A stretch of DNA of 64,000 bases from contig CM066037.1 of NCBI GenBank assembly GCA_033557465.1, positions 513,910,686-513,974,685 on the forward strand, given 5' to 3'. Under the pieces are notes generated by a model. That model had not been told where the DNA came from. It worked only from the letters and a program-made list of their open reading frames with translations, and ran no database searches. Source of the stretch: Ichthyophis bannanicus (lineage: Eukaryota; Chordata; Amphibia; Gymnophiona; Ichthyophiidae). The position numbers and the translations under genes were made by a program. This document shows, in pieces, positions 21,024 to 31,190 of this stretch (positions are counted from its first letter, which is position 1; each line of letters opens with the position of its first letter).

Positions 21024-21724
21024 GGGGCCAATATTCAGAACCATTAACTCAGCTAGCAAATGTGCTAATCGCGTTATCTTTATTTAGATTCTTGATATAC
21101 CGCCCAGGCTGAGAGGCGTCAGAGCGGTTTACAAACAAAACTGGCTGTGAGAAAAGGAGAATTGAAAAGATCACCATAGTTAGATAGGACAGTGGAGAGA
21201 GAGACTAAAAATTGAGAGACGGACGAGAGAGGAGAGGGGAGGGAGGGTAGGGAGAGGAGGAGACCTCAGGTCTGTGGACGGAGGAAGAGAAGGGCCAATT
21301 GAGGAGGGACAGGATGCATCAGACTGAGACTGCGGGAGAGAGAGATGGAAGAGATGGCTTTTCAACATGTTCTTGGGTTTTCAAAATGTTTGTAGTGATC
21401 AGGACATTCAGTGGCACTAATGTGGTTGCTAGCCGGGGGTGCCGTGATAGCACTCCAGGATATTCAGCCGCTGCCGGTTTATAACAAAGTTGTGAAAGTT
21501 GAGCACCTTAAAGGCTGGCCTAACTTTCACTGCAGAAGCTAACTAGACAGTGGCTGAATATCGCCTCTGTCCAGTTAACCTCACTGCCATCTGGTCGAGC
21601 TGGATATTCCATGCTGGTAGCCAAATATAGCACCAGCATCGACTATCAGGGTTTTATGTTCAGTGGCAACAGCTAGCCACTTTACAAGAGCTAGCCACTG
21701 CCAGTGAATATCCCCCCCCCCCCC
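21024..21724. mobile_element. MITE-like element with a nested L2-like end
   Basis: The left terminus GGGGCCAATATTCAG (21024-21038) is the inverted form of the right terminus GTGAATATCCCC (21704-21724, ending in a C run). The middle repeats 'GAATATC' and 'ATATTCAGC'. A minus-strand L2-like 3' end interrupts it at about 21078-21420. No transposase is present. Flanking bases give no clear duplication. Confidence 0.5.
21078..21420 (-). mobile_element. L2-like 3' fragment
   Basis: Begins (plus strand) with TCTTTATTTAGA, then hairpin-type CCGC (21100-21103) and GCGG (21124-21127), then TTTACAAAC. A purine-rich 3' UTR follows, from 21180 to 21300. No RT block is left. Confidence 0.5.
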
Positions 21725-22150
21725 AACATCTTTAGGGGAAAGCTTTTTCTTTAGGATCTTAGTTTGACTGCTTTGTTTGTGATTTTAAGTGGGCCAGAAA
21801 AAGACATGCTAATTATAGTGCATAGAGCTGAAAAGAATATCAACATCTTTTGGGAATTTACACATACACATACAAAGCAACCAGTGAAAAAAGGTGTAAG
21901 CTAAATCCAAATAAATGTTGATATAGACATCAGTTCCATAAATATCAAATCTTGAAATTAATCTACCTCCCTAGAATTAGGTTGCTAATTTCTTCCATCC
22001 TGCTGTTAGGTATGTTTCACATAAGTGATAGCACCTATTCACGAGGCACAATCTATGTGTTTGGCTGGTTGTCTGTATGCATGTCTTTCTTGGTGCATGC
22101 ATCAACAAAATGATGCCTAGCTCTTTTGCAGAGTGGCATGAAAAGTCAAA
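21725..22150. other. unassigned sequence
   Basis: Nothing recognised. Confidence 0.4.
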
Positions 22151-22164
22151 ATCTGGCAAGGAGT

Positions 22165-22345
22165 TCCCAGGTCCTGCTGGCCTGAGAGAGGAGAGTGATC
22201 CTGGAACACTGGTGGGAGTCCCCAGCTCCCACCAGCAAAGAGAGGAGAATAGCCCCGAAGCACTAATGGGAGTCCCCATCTCTTACTGGTGAAGAGAGAC
22301 GAGAGCACCTCTGATGCGTGAGCTGGAGTTCCCAGTTTCCCCGTT
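22165..22345. repeat. 54-bp minisatellite, about three units
   Basis: Units start near 22179, 22233 and 22287. Each reads as AGAGAGG(A)GA..., a GAA(G)CACT word, then (G)GGAGT(C/T)CCC. The length is a multiple of three, so an 18-residue pattern ('GVPSS', 'GVPIS') persists in one plus frame; this does not make it a gene. Confidence 0.6.
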
Positions 22346-22439
22346 GGCACTGAGCGGAGAATGGAAGGGGCAGCATGAGGGGCAGGGAAAAAGAGGGACT
22401 GTGGTTACAGAGGAAGAATAGAGAAGGGAGGGGTGATGG

Positions 22440-22586
22440 GCCAGAGCATGAGACGGGATGGGGCTCTGTGTTTGTCTTGACTAGATTATAAGCTCTGTCG
22501 AGCAGGGACTGTCTCTTACATGTCGGTACAGCATTGCGTACAGCTGGTAGCGCTATATAAATGCTCAATAGTAGTAGTAGTAGTAG
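22440..22586 (+). mobile_element. L2-like 3' end with (TAG)n tail
   Basis: TTATAAGCTCTGTCGAGCAGGGACTGTCTC (22490-22515 region) followed by GGTAGCGCTATATAAATGCTCAA and (TAG)6 (22568-22586) is the 3' end of an L2-like family different from the (TAAA)n group. The 3' end of the family A copy at 36.06-36.15 kb carries a matching complement (GCTTACAATCTAG, CTGCTCAGAG). Confidence 0.6.
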
Positions 22587-22885
22587 GGCTAGAGATGAAG
22601 AATGGAAGCGGTAAGGAAGATGAGAAGGGGAGAAGCATAAGGGAAGGGGCAGTTTTAGAAAGAGGAGGGAAGGAAAGTTTGCAAGTGCAGAGAAAAGGAA
22701 GAATGGAGGGGGAGGAAAGAAATTGTTAGTTTGCGAGAAGGGAGGGAGGAAGTGGAACAAAACAGAGAAAAAGAGGGAAAAGAGAGTACAGCGAAGGAGG
22801 GAGCGTGGCAAAAGGTAGGGAGGAAAAAATAGTGCAAGAGGGTGGGAGGTGGAGGGATTGAGTGTAGGGGTGACAGAGAAAAGTA
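22587..22885. repeat. polypurine tract, about 300 bp
   Basis: The plus strand is nearly all A and G (GGAAGG, GAGAAG, AGGGAG words) with few breaks. Long purine runs can form triplex DNA. The pyrimidine strand yields spurious Ser/Pro/Leu-rich open frames up to 227 residues. Confidence 0.7.
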
Positions 22886-22889
22886 TAAG

Positions 22890-23600
22890 GGACCGAGAAA
22901 CACACCACCTGACATCCCAATGACTCACACATGCGCAACACCTCAAACCCCCCGTGACACACCTACACCCATACTACCCAACACCCCCATGACACATGCT
23001 CACATACATACACCACCCAGCACCCAAATGACACCGACACCCTAGATGACACATACGTACCAACACCCCCCATGACACACACAGACACACACGCACCCCC
23101 ATGGCAAACATACATACACCCCTCAACATTCCCTCCATGACACACAGACACACACACACACACACACTACCCAAGATCCTCATGATGCATACACATATAT
23201 ACACAAACACCCCACACAGCCTACGGCCTCCATGACATATACACACATACATACAGGCCCCTAACATACCCTGCCAACATGTGCACAGCCCCAACCCATA
23301 CAAACACATACAAGCCCATGATATACACTGCCAATACATGCACAGCCCCAACACACACAGATACATTCAGGTCCCCAACACACACTGCCAATAAATACAT
23401 GCACAATCTCAGCACACATAGGTCGCCAACACACATTATTAACATGTGCACAGCCCCAACACACACAGACACAGGTCTCCACCACAGACTGCCAACAGGT
23501 ACACAGCTGTAACACATACATACATACAAATACACCACACAACACCCCATCATACACACACACACACACACATATATACAAACATACACAACCACAGCTC
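22890..23600. repeat. CA-rich compound satellite
   Basis: A chain of ACACAC and CCCCATGACACAC-type words. From 23276 a 57-bp unit (…ATG(T/C)GCACAGCCCCAAC…CACTGCC) repeats, with two good copies of exactly 57 bp (23276-23332, 23333-23389) and two decayed ones up to about 23510. (AC)n runs lie at 23150-23168 and 23550-23570. Long open frames on both strands here are low-complexity artefacts. Confidence 0.75.
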
Positions 23601-23811
23601 ACCACTGATATACAAATGTGCCCAGACAAATCAAACACTGCCCACACTATGCTCACCTGCCCACTCACACATCCTCTGCTACTGTACTGAGAAACACTTT
23701 ACCATGGCTGTTTCAAGCAAACCTCCCGAGACATGCCCGAGTCCACAAATGGAGGAAAGAGGAAATGTACCACTGTGTCACACTAAAAGGGTAACGCAGT
23801 AACAGGAACAC

Positions 23812-23864
23812 CGATTCTATAAAGTAAAGCACACATGTACTTCACTTTATAGAATAGGGCATAA
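23812..23864. repeat. short hairpin, MITE remnant
   Basis: ATTCTATAAAGT and its complement ACTTTATAGAAT face each other around a 20-nt loop. It resembles the centre or a deletion form of a small inverted-repeat element. Confidence 0.45.
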
Positions 23865-24009
23865 ATGGCCTAACACGTGCAGACTAGATGCCTAGGCTTT
23901 ATTGGCTAAAATTCCCATAAGAGCCGTTCTCCTCCTCTTGTCTGATGAGCAGCGTTACGGGTTGGTAATCAATCAGCATAGAATCTGTATAAATTTTGGG
24001 AATCTGACA

Positions 24010-24095
24010 GGTATTTGTGACCCAGATTGGCCACTGTTGGAAACAGGATACTGGACTTGATGGACCCTTGGTCTGACTCAGTATAGCATATCTTT
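24010..24095 (+). mobile_element. CR1 3' UTR fragment
   Basis: GATTGGCCACTGTTGGAAACAGG, then CTTGATGGAC and TCTGACTCAGTATAGCAT, is the inverse of the CR1 3' UTR at 6335-6400 and 42240-42300. It lies in the opposite orientation to the CR1 RT that follows and lacks the ACATAAGA dimer. Confidence 0.75.
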
Positions 24096-24097
24096 CC

Positions 24098-24285
24098 AGA
24101 CAGACCTTTCACAATCTTGCTTTCAAAAATGTTACTAAGAACAGGAAAAAAGATCGATCCCTGCAGCACACCACTGGTAACACCCCTATCTTCAGAGAAC
24201 TCCATTTAGTACTACACTCTGGTGCCTCTCACTCAACCAGTTTCTCACCCAGCCAGTTACTTTAGAGTCCTTTCCTCATATATCA
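24098..24285 (-). pseudogene. CR1-type RT fragment (variant family)
   Basis: The minus strand gives 'EDRGVTSGVLQGSIFFPVLSNIF' (24150-24205), which fits the GVPQGS palm block of CR1-group RTs. It is followed to the right by 'TGWVRNWLSERHQ'-type residues. It differs from the CR1 at 48 kb, so it probably belongs to another CR1 family. Confidence 0.55.
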
Positions 24286-24289
24286 TATC

Positions 24290-24775
24290 GTTCTGTCTTG
24301 GCCGCTGCTGCACACTAAGCAGAAGATTTTAGCATTTTATCCATGATGACGCCTAGATCTTTTTCCTGGATGGTGATTCCTAATGTGGAATCTTGCATCT
24401 TGTAACTACAGTATAGATTGGGTTGTTCTTCCCTAAATGCATAACTTTGCACTTGTCTACATTAAATTTCATCTGCCATTTGGACACAGTCTCCCAATTT
24501 CTCAAGGTCCTCTTGCAATTTTTCAAGTCCTCTTGTGATTTAACCAGTTTGAATAATTTTGTGCCATGTGCAAATTTGATCATCTCACTTGTCTCCATTT
24601 CCAGGTCATTTATAAATATGTTAAAAAGCAGTGGGATCAATACAGCTCCCTGGGGCACTCCAGTGAGAAAACTGAGCATTTAGCCCTCCTCTTTGTTTGC
24701 TATCTTTTATCCAGTTCCCTCTCTGCAATAGGGCACTGCCTCCTATTCCACGAGTCCCTCATTAAAGGAGCCTTG
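24290..24775 (-). pseudogene. CR1 reverse transcriptase fragment
   Basis: The frame at 24380-24679 reads 'TGVPQGAVLIPLLFNIFINDLE', 'IKFAHGTKLFKLV' (the FADD box now FAHG, so both catalytic Asp are lost) and 'WQMKFNVDKCKVMHLGKNN'. This is collinear with 47.9-48.35 kb, where the box is intact. The fragment ends near 24290 at the 'AAKKAN' region. Confidence 0.8.
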
Positions 24776-25853
24776 AAACTGAGATGGTAAGGGATGGTCT
24801 CCCAACTCTCTGCTGCACTCATACAACGCACACACACACAAATTCCTGCCGCTCTCACCCATGCATATACATACACCTGCCACCTTGCTGCGCCCCTCCC
24901 CACTCATCAGCAAAATGTCTATTTATAATGCTTCTAGCGATCACTTTCCAACTTTTATATAATCAGCTGTACCAAAGGTCTTCGGAAATGTGTAATTAAT
25001 TTCCCTTAGGCAGTGAAAACAAAGCTGTGCTGCTCCACGGCAGCCTAACCTATGCCTGTCCCATTACACAGAAGTGTCTATTGTATATACATGTTTTGCA
25101 CACCATGAACAAGGGTCTATGGCATCCAGTGATTATTTTGCACTGTTTTGCTAGTGGATTTTCTGGCTTTGATTTATTGTCTTGCATTCTCTCTATTTAT
25201 TGCAAGTAATGCTTGTATTAATGCAGCTACGTTTCCAGTTGTGAACAGCCTCTCTCTCTCTTTTGGAATTCCTTCTCTGCTGTCTGTTCCTCCACGGTTT
25301 TCTCCCATCTCTGATATCTGTTTGGTGCATGCATGTCTTTTTTTTTCTGTCTTCTTTGCTCGTGCATCTCATATGGTGCTGGAAATCTGTCATGTGCGTG
25401 GGCGCTGCTCTAGCATGTACAGAAGCTGGCTGTGCTCACTGTCTAGAAAATTACTGTTGGGCTATGCCCCTTGCAGTTATTCTCCCGTTTATTCTTGTGT
25501 AGCTATGGTAAAGCTCCAAAGGACAAAATCAATACCTATATAGTGGACAGATTCAAGTCACACTTGAAAACAACCTATTTAGTGTGTTGCTCACAGGCCT
25601 TAAAATAACATGTGGTGAGGCAACAATTTTGAGATCAGGAAAGTCATGTTCTTCTTAAATCAGATCTGTCTCAAAAACTGCCTATTAGTTCACTAAGGAA
25701 CTCAGTCATCAACAGATCATGACAGGTCTATCCACTTGGGAGTGCAAGCTTGTCTTTAGCACCACCTCGTAGAGGTGACATATCCAAGTTTCCAGTGGTG
25801 ACAACCCAAATGAGAGAGAATCACTCTCTCTACCTACTTCTAGCTAGATGCTG
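24776..25853. other. unassigned sequence
   Basis: A short (AC)n run at 24824-24841 and otherwise no motif. The 131-residue plus frame at 25148-25543 is hydrophobic and Cys/Ser-rich, without a family I know. Its frame is not supported by splice sites. Confidence 0.4.
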
Positions 25854-25915
25854 CTAAGGGGTATTTTTACTATTCAGCAGTAGCAGCTTCCATGCATAGT
25901 AAACATACCCCTAAG
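25854..25915. repeat. 62-bp near-perfect hairpin
   Basis: CTAAGGGGTATTTTTACTAT at 25854 is matched in reverse by ATAGTAAACATACCCCTAAG ending at 25915, with one or two mismatches and a 22-nt loop. It looks like a minimal palindromic MITE, made only of the two ends. Confidence 0.6.
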
Positions 25916-26049
25916 TGTGCTATATAAAATACTTTAAATAAGCAATGAAGTAATTCTCTGGCTCAGAAATAGAATGACACCACTCTAGGTCAATGGTTCC
26001 TAAATCTATCCTGGGGGAATCTCCAGCCAGTTGGGGATTTTGAGAGAGT

Positions 26050-26275
26050 TTTTATTTATTTATTTTATGTAGCTCACACCTTTTCAATAGAAGTTCCAGG
26101 TGAGCTACAAACAAATACAGTAGGTACTTCCCTATCCCTAGAGGGCTTACAATCTAAGTCTGTACCTGAGTCAATGCAGGATTAAGTGATTTGCTCAAGG
26201 ACACAAGGAGCATCAGTGGACATTGGTTCTAGTCCACTGCTCTAACCACTAGCCTACTCCTCCAAAATGAATATG
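26050..26275 (-). mobile_element. L2-like/SINE 3' end with hairpin
   Basis: TTTATTTATTTATTTTAT is followed by 9-bp perfect hairpin arms GTAGCTCAC (26069-26077) and GTGAGCTAC (26100-26108), then a GCTTACAATCTAAG word and 'CTCAAGGACACAAGGAGCA', 'CCACTGCTCTAACCACTAG', a tail module also seen in vertebrate L2-mobilised SINEs. No tRNA-like head is seen. Confidence 0.6.
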
Positions 26276-26903
26276 CATGAAGTATACCTTCATGAATTGA
26301 AAGCAGTGCATTCAAACTTGTGCGAAACATAGGTGGCTATCCTTAAACTGGATAATTTTGGGAACCGCTATTGCAGGTTATCCAATTATCCAAGGGCAAT
26401 ATTATTTTCAACCTGTTCAATAGAAAAGATAGGAATACAATCTAATTTCTTTAGAAAAGATCTCCCCAAAGATATTTTATTTTGGGGGTCTCTAGTAGGT
26501 TCTGCTTCTTAGTGCTTTTAGCTCAATGAACTTGAGCTGAGATCTGATGGCATAAACATTACTTTGCAGCTACCTAGGAATTTTTGTAACCCTACTTGAT
26601 ATGCCCTACTGGCTTACATGGACAGTCATTATCATGACAGTCCTCAGCTGTGGTCCATGCATCAATACTCCCTCTGTAGCCTAGCATCATGGGCCCTAAA
26701 TTCAGCCAGTAGGTGTCACCGTTGCATAATGATGGAGATTCCCTTATCTTAGAGACTGTGAGCACTAACTTTGCAATGTCCTCAGGTACAGTTGGCTAGG
26801 GGAGCAGCAGACTTGATGTTGTAATTATCTATGAGCTACTGGGCTGGTCCAACCTTCTGCAATGATTGATCTTAATGAAAGCACTAGCTGCTAAAAAAAT
26901 GAA
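26276..26903. other. unassigned sequence
   Basis: Nothing recognised. Confidence 0.4.
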
Positions 26904-27190
26904 GGCGGTCAATTTTCAAAGGGTTGAGAGCCCTCTAAATTGGTCTTTTTGAAAATTTAATAGAGCTGAGCCTCTAAACTTATGCTCAAAATGTCACTAG
27001 ACTCCTAAATTTAGGCACCTAAAATTGGATGTAAAAGGAGCAGATTGAGGGTGCAGAAACAAATTAGGAACTTAGCATGGATTTTCAGCACTAGGCTCCT
27101 AAATTATGCTCCTAAATATAAGCAAATGAATGGCAGGCTTAAATTTAGGGATATAATTTTTAAACTCCTAAATGTAGGTGAATTTTCAGC
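26904..27190. repeat. MITE-like, AATTTTCA termini
   Basis: GTCAATTTTCAAAGG (26909) and GGTGAATTTTCAGC (27177-27190) are inverted relative to each other. The inside repeats CCTAAAT and TTTAGG words, making it internally palindromic. It does not code. Confidence 0.45.
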
Positions 27191-27334
27191 TAAAAACAGC
27201 TAATATGATCTGCTATAAGATCATATGGACCCACTGAAACCACATCTGGTCTAAGATCTGCAGTTGATGAGTTACTATCTTGGAAAGGAAAGGGAACTCA
27301 AAGAAGCCCTAATTAGTGATGGAAAAGGTTGAGT

Positions 27335-27400
27335 CTGCATTGGCCCAGTGACTCACTGCAATGTGGAGGATCTGGGCTTGATTCCCCTAGTTAGGTCTTC
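27335..27400 (+). repeat. tRNA-derived SINE head
   Basis: A box-A-like TGGCCCAGTGACTC (27341-27354) and a box-B-like GGGCTTGATTCCC (27374-27386) are spaced as in RNA polymerase III promoters. A similar arrangement, with matching GCA-TGG words between the boxes, is at 40.8 kb. The SINE body may extend to about 27660. Confidence 0.5.
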
Positions 27401-27689
27401 TGTTGGACTTGTTTGGGCTGTGGGTGCTGCAGAAGTAACATTCATAGTTTTCAGTGGGAGGGGTGAAAGTCTAACAATCATCACTCAACAATGATACCTG
27501 CTGGCCTCTGACAAGTGTCATCAACACAATGGCTAGGCTGGATGGAAATGGGGCTTCTTGGATGACTGGCCTAGTAGTCCACTGTGGGATGCCTGATCAA
27601 CCAATAGGGAAATTCACCCCAGATGTATTTGAAGTCCAGAAAGTTGCAGGCTTCAGGGTAGGATGATTTTTCCAATGGGAGACCAGGCT

Positions 27690-28800
27690 GAACGAATCTG
27701 ATAAATTTATTTGATTAGGTCACTAGAGAATTAAATGAAGAACATGGTTTACTTAAAACTCAACAAAGATTTATATATTGTTTTATGCAGGAGTGTAAAT
27801 AACATGAGCAGCCTTGGGGTAGGCCCCAAGGTGATGGACTGGATTCGAAACTGGTTGAGTGCTAGACAACAGAAAGTAGTGGTAAATGGAATTCAGTCTG
27901 ACGAAAAAAAGGTGATTAGTGGAATGCCTGGAGGACTTATCCAGGGTTAGATTCTGCTCTCTATCTTTGTGGGTGATACTATGGAGCGATTACAAAGAAA
28001 GGTTGATCTTTTCAAAGATGGTGCCAAGGTCTACAAAAAAGTGAACAAACCTGAGAGAGAAAACAAAATGCAAAGAGATGCCGTCATGCTTTTCGAGGTC
28101 AGCCGTCATGCTTTTCGAGGTCAGACGTTTAAGGGAGCAATATACAACAGGGAGAGAGATACTGATGTATATTGAAAAGGAGAGTGACCTCAAAGTTATC
28201 TTAAGCTTGTGAAATATTATGATAAGGTGGTAGTCATAACCAGAAGATTCTAGGGTTTAAAGGAAGAAGTATTATGGAGAGAGAAAAAAAGGTCATGTTA
28301 ATAACTCCGCAGAGGTCATTGGTGAAGCCTCACCTAGGATATTGTGTTTAATTCTGGAAACCATATCTCTAAGAAGATATAAAGAAACTAGAGGTAGTTC
28401 AGAGAAAAGCTGCCAACATGGTGCAGTTTCTCCAAAACAATATGAAACAAGCCAGAAGGATATAAATATCCATAGCTTAGAGGAGATATGGGAAGAAATG
28501 ATAAGAGACATTGAAATACCTCAACAGTATAAATTAGGCAGAAGAAGCAGATCTTGCTCAGTGGAGAGCGTACAGTAAAACAACAGACCATGGCATGAAG
28601 TTTCGTGAAGGAGTGCGGGAAGGGGGATAGTCAAGAGAAGCATCAGGAAATATTTGTTCCTATAAAGAGTGGTAGCTGCATGGAATGGCTGCTGAAGAAA
28701 GTAGCAGAACAAAAAATGGTCAAAGAATTCAAAAAAGCCTGGGAGAAACACAAGGGATCCCTAGCGGCAAAGAAATTGGTAAAGAAGCACTGAGTAATCT
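27690..28800 (+). pseudogene. CR1-type LINE, RT to 3' coding end
   Basis: The plus-strand frames read 'VMDWIRNWLSARQQKVVVNG' (27830-27890), 'ISGMPGGLIQG' (decayed GVPQGS), 'VDLFKDGAKVYKKV' (decayed FADDTKLF, Asp pair lost), 'LVKPHLGYCV' (28320-28350), 'KKLEVVQRKAANMV' (28385-28425) and 'KKVAEQKMVKEFKKAWEKHKGSL' (28695-28775). The order is that of CR1 RT and thumb through the C terminus. It belongs to a family other than the 48-kb CR1 and is old. Confidence 0.75.
28081..28124. repeat. perfect 22-bp tandem duplication
   Basis: CCGTCATGCTTTTCGAGGTC plus AG occurs twice in a row (28081-28102, 28103-28124) inside the dead CR1. Being exact, it is far younger than its host and probably arose by slippage or break repair. 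Confidence 0.8.
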
Positions 28801-29266
28801 GCAGAGAGCAGCAGTTATAATCCACACCACAGTGGTATAACAACATAATTGGGTTTCCGAGAAAAATGGAGAACCTGCATCGTAAGAGAAGGTTCCCACT
28901 CCAATGAGCATGGAGAAGCTAGACTATTTTGGATAATGGCTTCACTAATTTTGACGACTGAGGATTACCACAAAACTTGATAAAAAGACAGGTAAGGGGG
29001 CTGAGCACTGTATAAAGTCTTTGTTTTGTGAGAATCAGAGTTGAAGATGCCTCCCCTGCATGCAAATTTATCTCATGCATATTAATTGTGGATATCGAGA
29101 AAACCCAACTGGCTTTGGGGTCCCCTAGTACAGGTCTGGAAGCAGTATTGCAGAATATTGTACACTGCTGCCTCCACAGTGAAGGAGGATATTTTCAGAC
29201 AACTGATTAACATGGATAGAATAGTTTAAATGTCTACTAGGGATGTGCATTTATTAGCATGCATTC
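28801..29266. other. unassigned sequence
   Basis: Nothing recognised. The stretch at 29060-29130 is CR1- or L2-free. Confidence 0.35.
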
Positions 29267-29603
29267 AGGGGCATGTTTGCTAAAGGATAGAGTGGGGTTA
29301 GTGCATGGTTTCCGTAAAACTCCCATGCTACCCTTATAGCATGTGTCAGGATAGTGACTGTGTAAGATGGGAGGCATTTTTGCCATGGCGCAACTAGTGT
29401 GGGTATTTGTAAGCCCATGCTGCCTGCGCTTGGCGCAAGTAGCATGGCTTCAACTAATGCCACCACAATGGGTGGCTTTAGTTGCTTCCATGGCCAGCTT
29501 ACTGCACTGAAGCCCCCAATCCCTGCAATTAAGCCCACAGACCCATGCTAATAACGTGGCCCATATGCTTGTGACTTGCGTGGGGCTTAATAAACCTGCC
29601 CCT
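29267..29603. repeat. MITE-like, AGGGGCA termini
   Basis: AGGGGCATGTTTGCTAA (29267) is matched in reverse by TTAATAAACCTGCCCCT (ending 29603). Internal GCATGG words alternate with CCATGC on both sides of the centre. The size and the GGGGCA end fit hAT-type MITEs. No clear 8-bp flank is seen. Confidence 0.5.
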
Positions 29604-30090
29604 CAGTTTGTTAGCATGCCTTAAAAAATTCTTTGCATGTTAAATCAATTTAACCTGCTAACCTATGAATTAATGTGTGTTGATTAGCATATGTGAAAAA
29701 GTTCTAATGCATATTAAAAATGTTTATTAAATTGTGGCAAAAAGAGCTGAAAAGAATGTCCCAAAATTGGGGGAAAGGTCCAAGTGGACTGAAAAGTTTT
29801 GCCATGGGACATCCTGATCCCAAAAAAGAATCTGGTAAGAATCACTGAGTAAAATTGGTCTCACAGAATACCGAGTAGAAGAGAGCTGAACCTGATGGGT
29901 ATAAATCAATGCAAAGAATGCAAATAATGTAAAATTACTCAAGTAGATTGATATAAGGGCTGCAAGGCTTATATGGATGCTGGGCATCTGCTTACGTCCA
30001 CAGATAATTATGACAAGGGGCATGCCTATAGCATTCCACAATCTACTTTTGTAGGGGCACTAAATTGCAGATCCAAATTATTTTACTATT
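29604..30090 (-). other. weak L1-like ORF2 C-terminal sequence
   Basis: The minus frame at 29727-30041 (104 residues) reads 'GRKQMPSIHISLAALISIYL', which faintly recalls the 'G(M)P.(I/L)..YY.AA.L' block near the L1 ORF2 C terminus, and 'WDQDVPWQNF'. I list it as a possibility only. Confidence 0.2.
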
Positions 30091-30094
30091 AATG

Positions 30095-30165
30095 TTTAAT
30101 GTTTAATTTGTTTGATTAACTGCTAAACATCCACTGGATAGCACAGTGGTGTACATTTAAAAATA
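30095..30165 (-). repeat. decayed L2-like 3' end
   Basis: AACTGCTAAACATCCACTGGATAGCACAGTGGT followed by GTACATTTAAAA matches the plan of the hairpin ends, with weak pairing left. Confidence 0.4.
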
Positions 30166-30960
30166 AAACCAATAAATAGGGAGCAAGACGGGGTAAATAA
30201 ACCAAACAACCTCAACTAATTCAACACAGGAAAAAGCTGCACATAGATAGACAGACAGAGACACACATGCACACTAGGAAACCAAGATAGTGAGATAATA
30301 TAATGTGTAGCTAGAGTTACAATTGTAACATGAAGAATTACAGCTAAGATCAAAGGTTGCAAAATATGGGACACCAGATCTGCTAAAGCAAAGCCCTCAA
30401 TTAGGTACATCCCAAGTTCACACTAGGGGTGGAAGCCTAGGCTATCCTAAAAGTGTGTAGACCAGGGGCTCCACGGAGGCATGACCTTGCTGCTATGAGT
30501 GTCATGGGTGACTGAGTTACCTCAAGTATACTCCCAGCTTACAGAGAATATATATTCTTTTTTCTATCATGCACACTACAGCTTCATGAACCTCAAATTT
30601 CAAATACGGATTTACCCAAAGGATGAGAACTTTCCCACAAAGAAACCACTTGAATAAGTTTAACATTTGAAATTTTTTTCAACTTTAATTTGAAATGTAG
30701 GGTAAATTAAATTTTTGTAAACAAACAACGGCAGTCTTTATAAAACTGAATAATCTCAAGGAAAAAGCTTTATCTTTAACAATGCTGTCAAGTATATTCA
30801 CATGTACATTGCACTATAATGTCATCAACTATGTTCTGTGAACAATTCTCTAAATGCTTCTGTTCTTCAACGGTGGTACAATATGGATCCTTTCAACAAG
30901 GGGCAAGTATTAGATAACCTGTTTAAAGCTTGGCGTTTCCTTATTCTGTAGTAGAAAAGT
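30166..30960. other. unassigned sequence
   Basis: Nothing recognised, apart from short ACAGACAGAGACACACA sequence near 30250. Confidence 0.4.
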
Positions 30961-30974
30961 TATAACACTGTGTT

Positions 30975-31190
30975 TTATATTTATTTATTTAGTCAGTTTT
31001 TATATACTGCCCCTTCCAGAGATCAGGGGTGGTTTACATTGAACAAACCAGTTTACAGAGAACAATTAAAAACCGTAATAACTTTTCAACTATATACTCT
31101 TGCAGGCAAATGGCTATTGCCCTTCAGGTATGGAAATCTTTTGTTTCAAAAAAATTCAACTAGTGCGCTAGTGTGTTCCAAAAAATAGTC
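30975..31190 (-). mobile_element. L2-like 3' end with hairpin
   Basis: TTATTTATTTAG, then arms ACTGCCCC (31006-31013) and GGGGTGGT (31026-31033), which pair using wobble, then TTACATTGAAC. This is a minus-strand L2-like end of about 0.2 kb. Confidence 0.65.

Noticed and set aside
22263..22946. 227-residue minus-strand open frame
   Set aside because: It reads the pyrimidine side of a polypurine tract and a minisatellite; Ser/Pro/Leu-rich low complexity with no domain.
23276..23510. Regular repeats that could suggest a CRISPR-like array
   Set aside because: Units are contiguous 57-bp minisatellite copies without unique spacers, in vertebrate DNA.
22963..23668. Several overlapping Cys/Val-rich open frames of 120-135 residues
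   Set aside because: They come from CA/TG repeats and exist in more than one frame on both strands.
25148..25543. 131-residue hydrophobic plus frame that might be a membrane protein
   Set aside because: No recognisable family, no splice or promoter context, T-rich composition that favours Phe/Leu/Ser codons.
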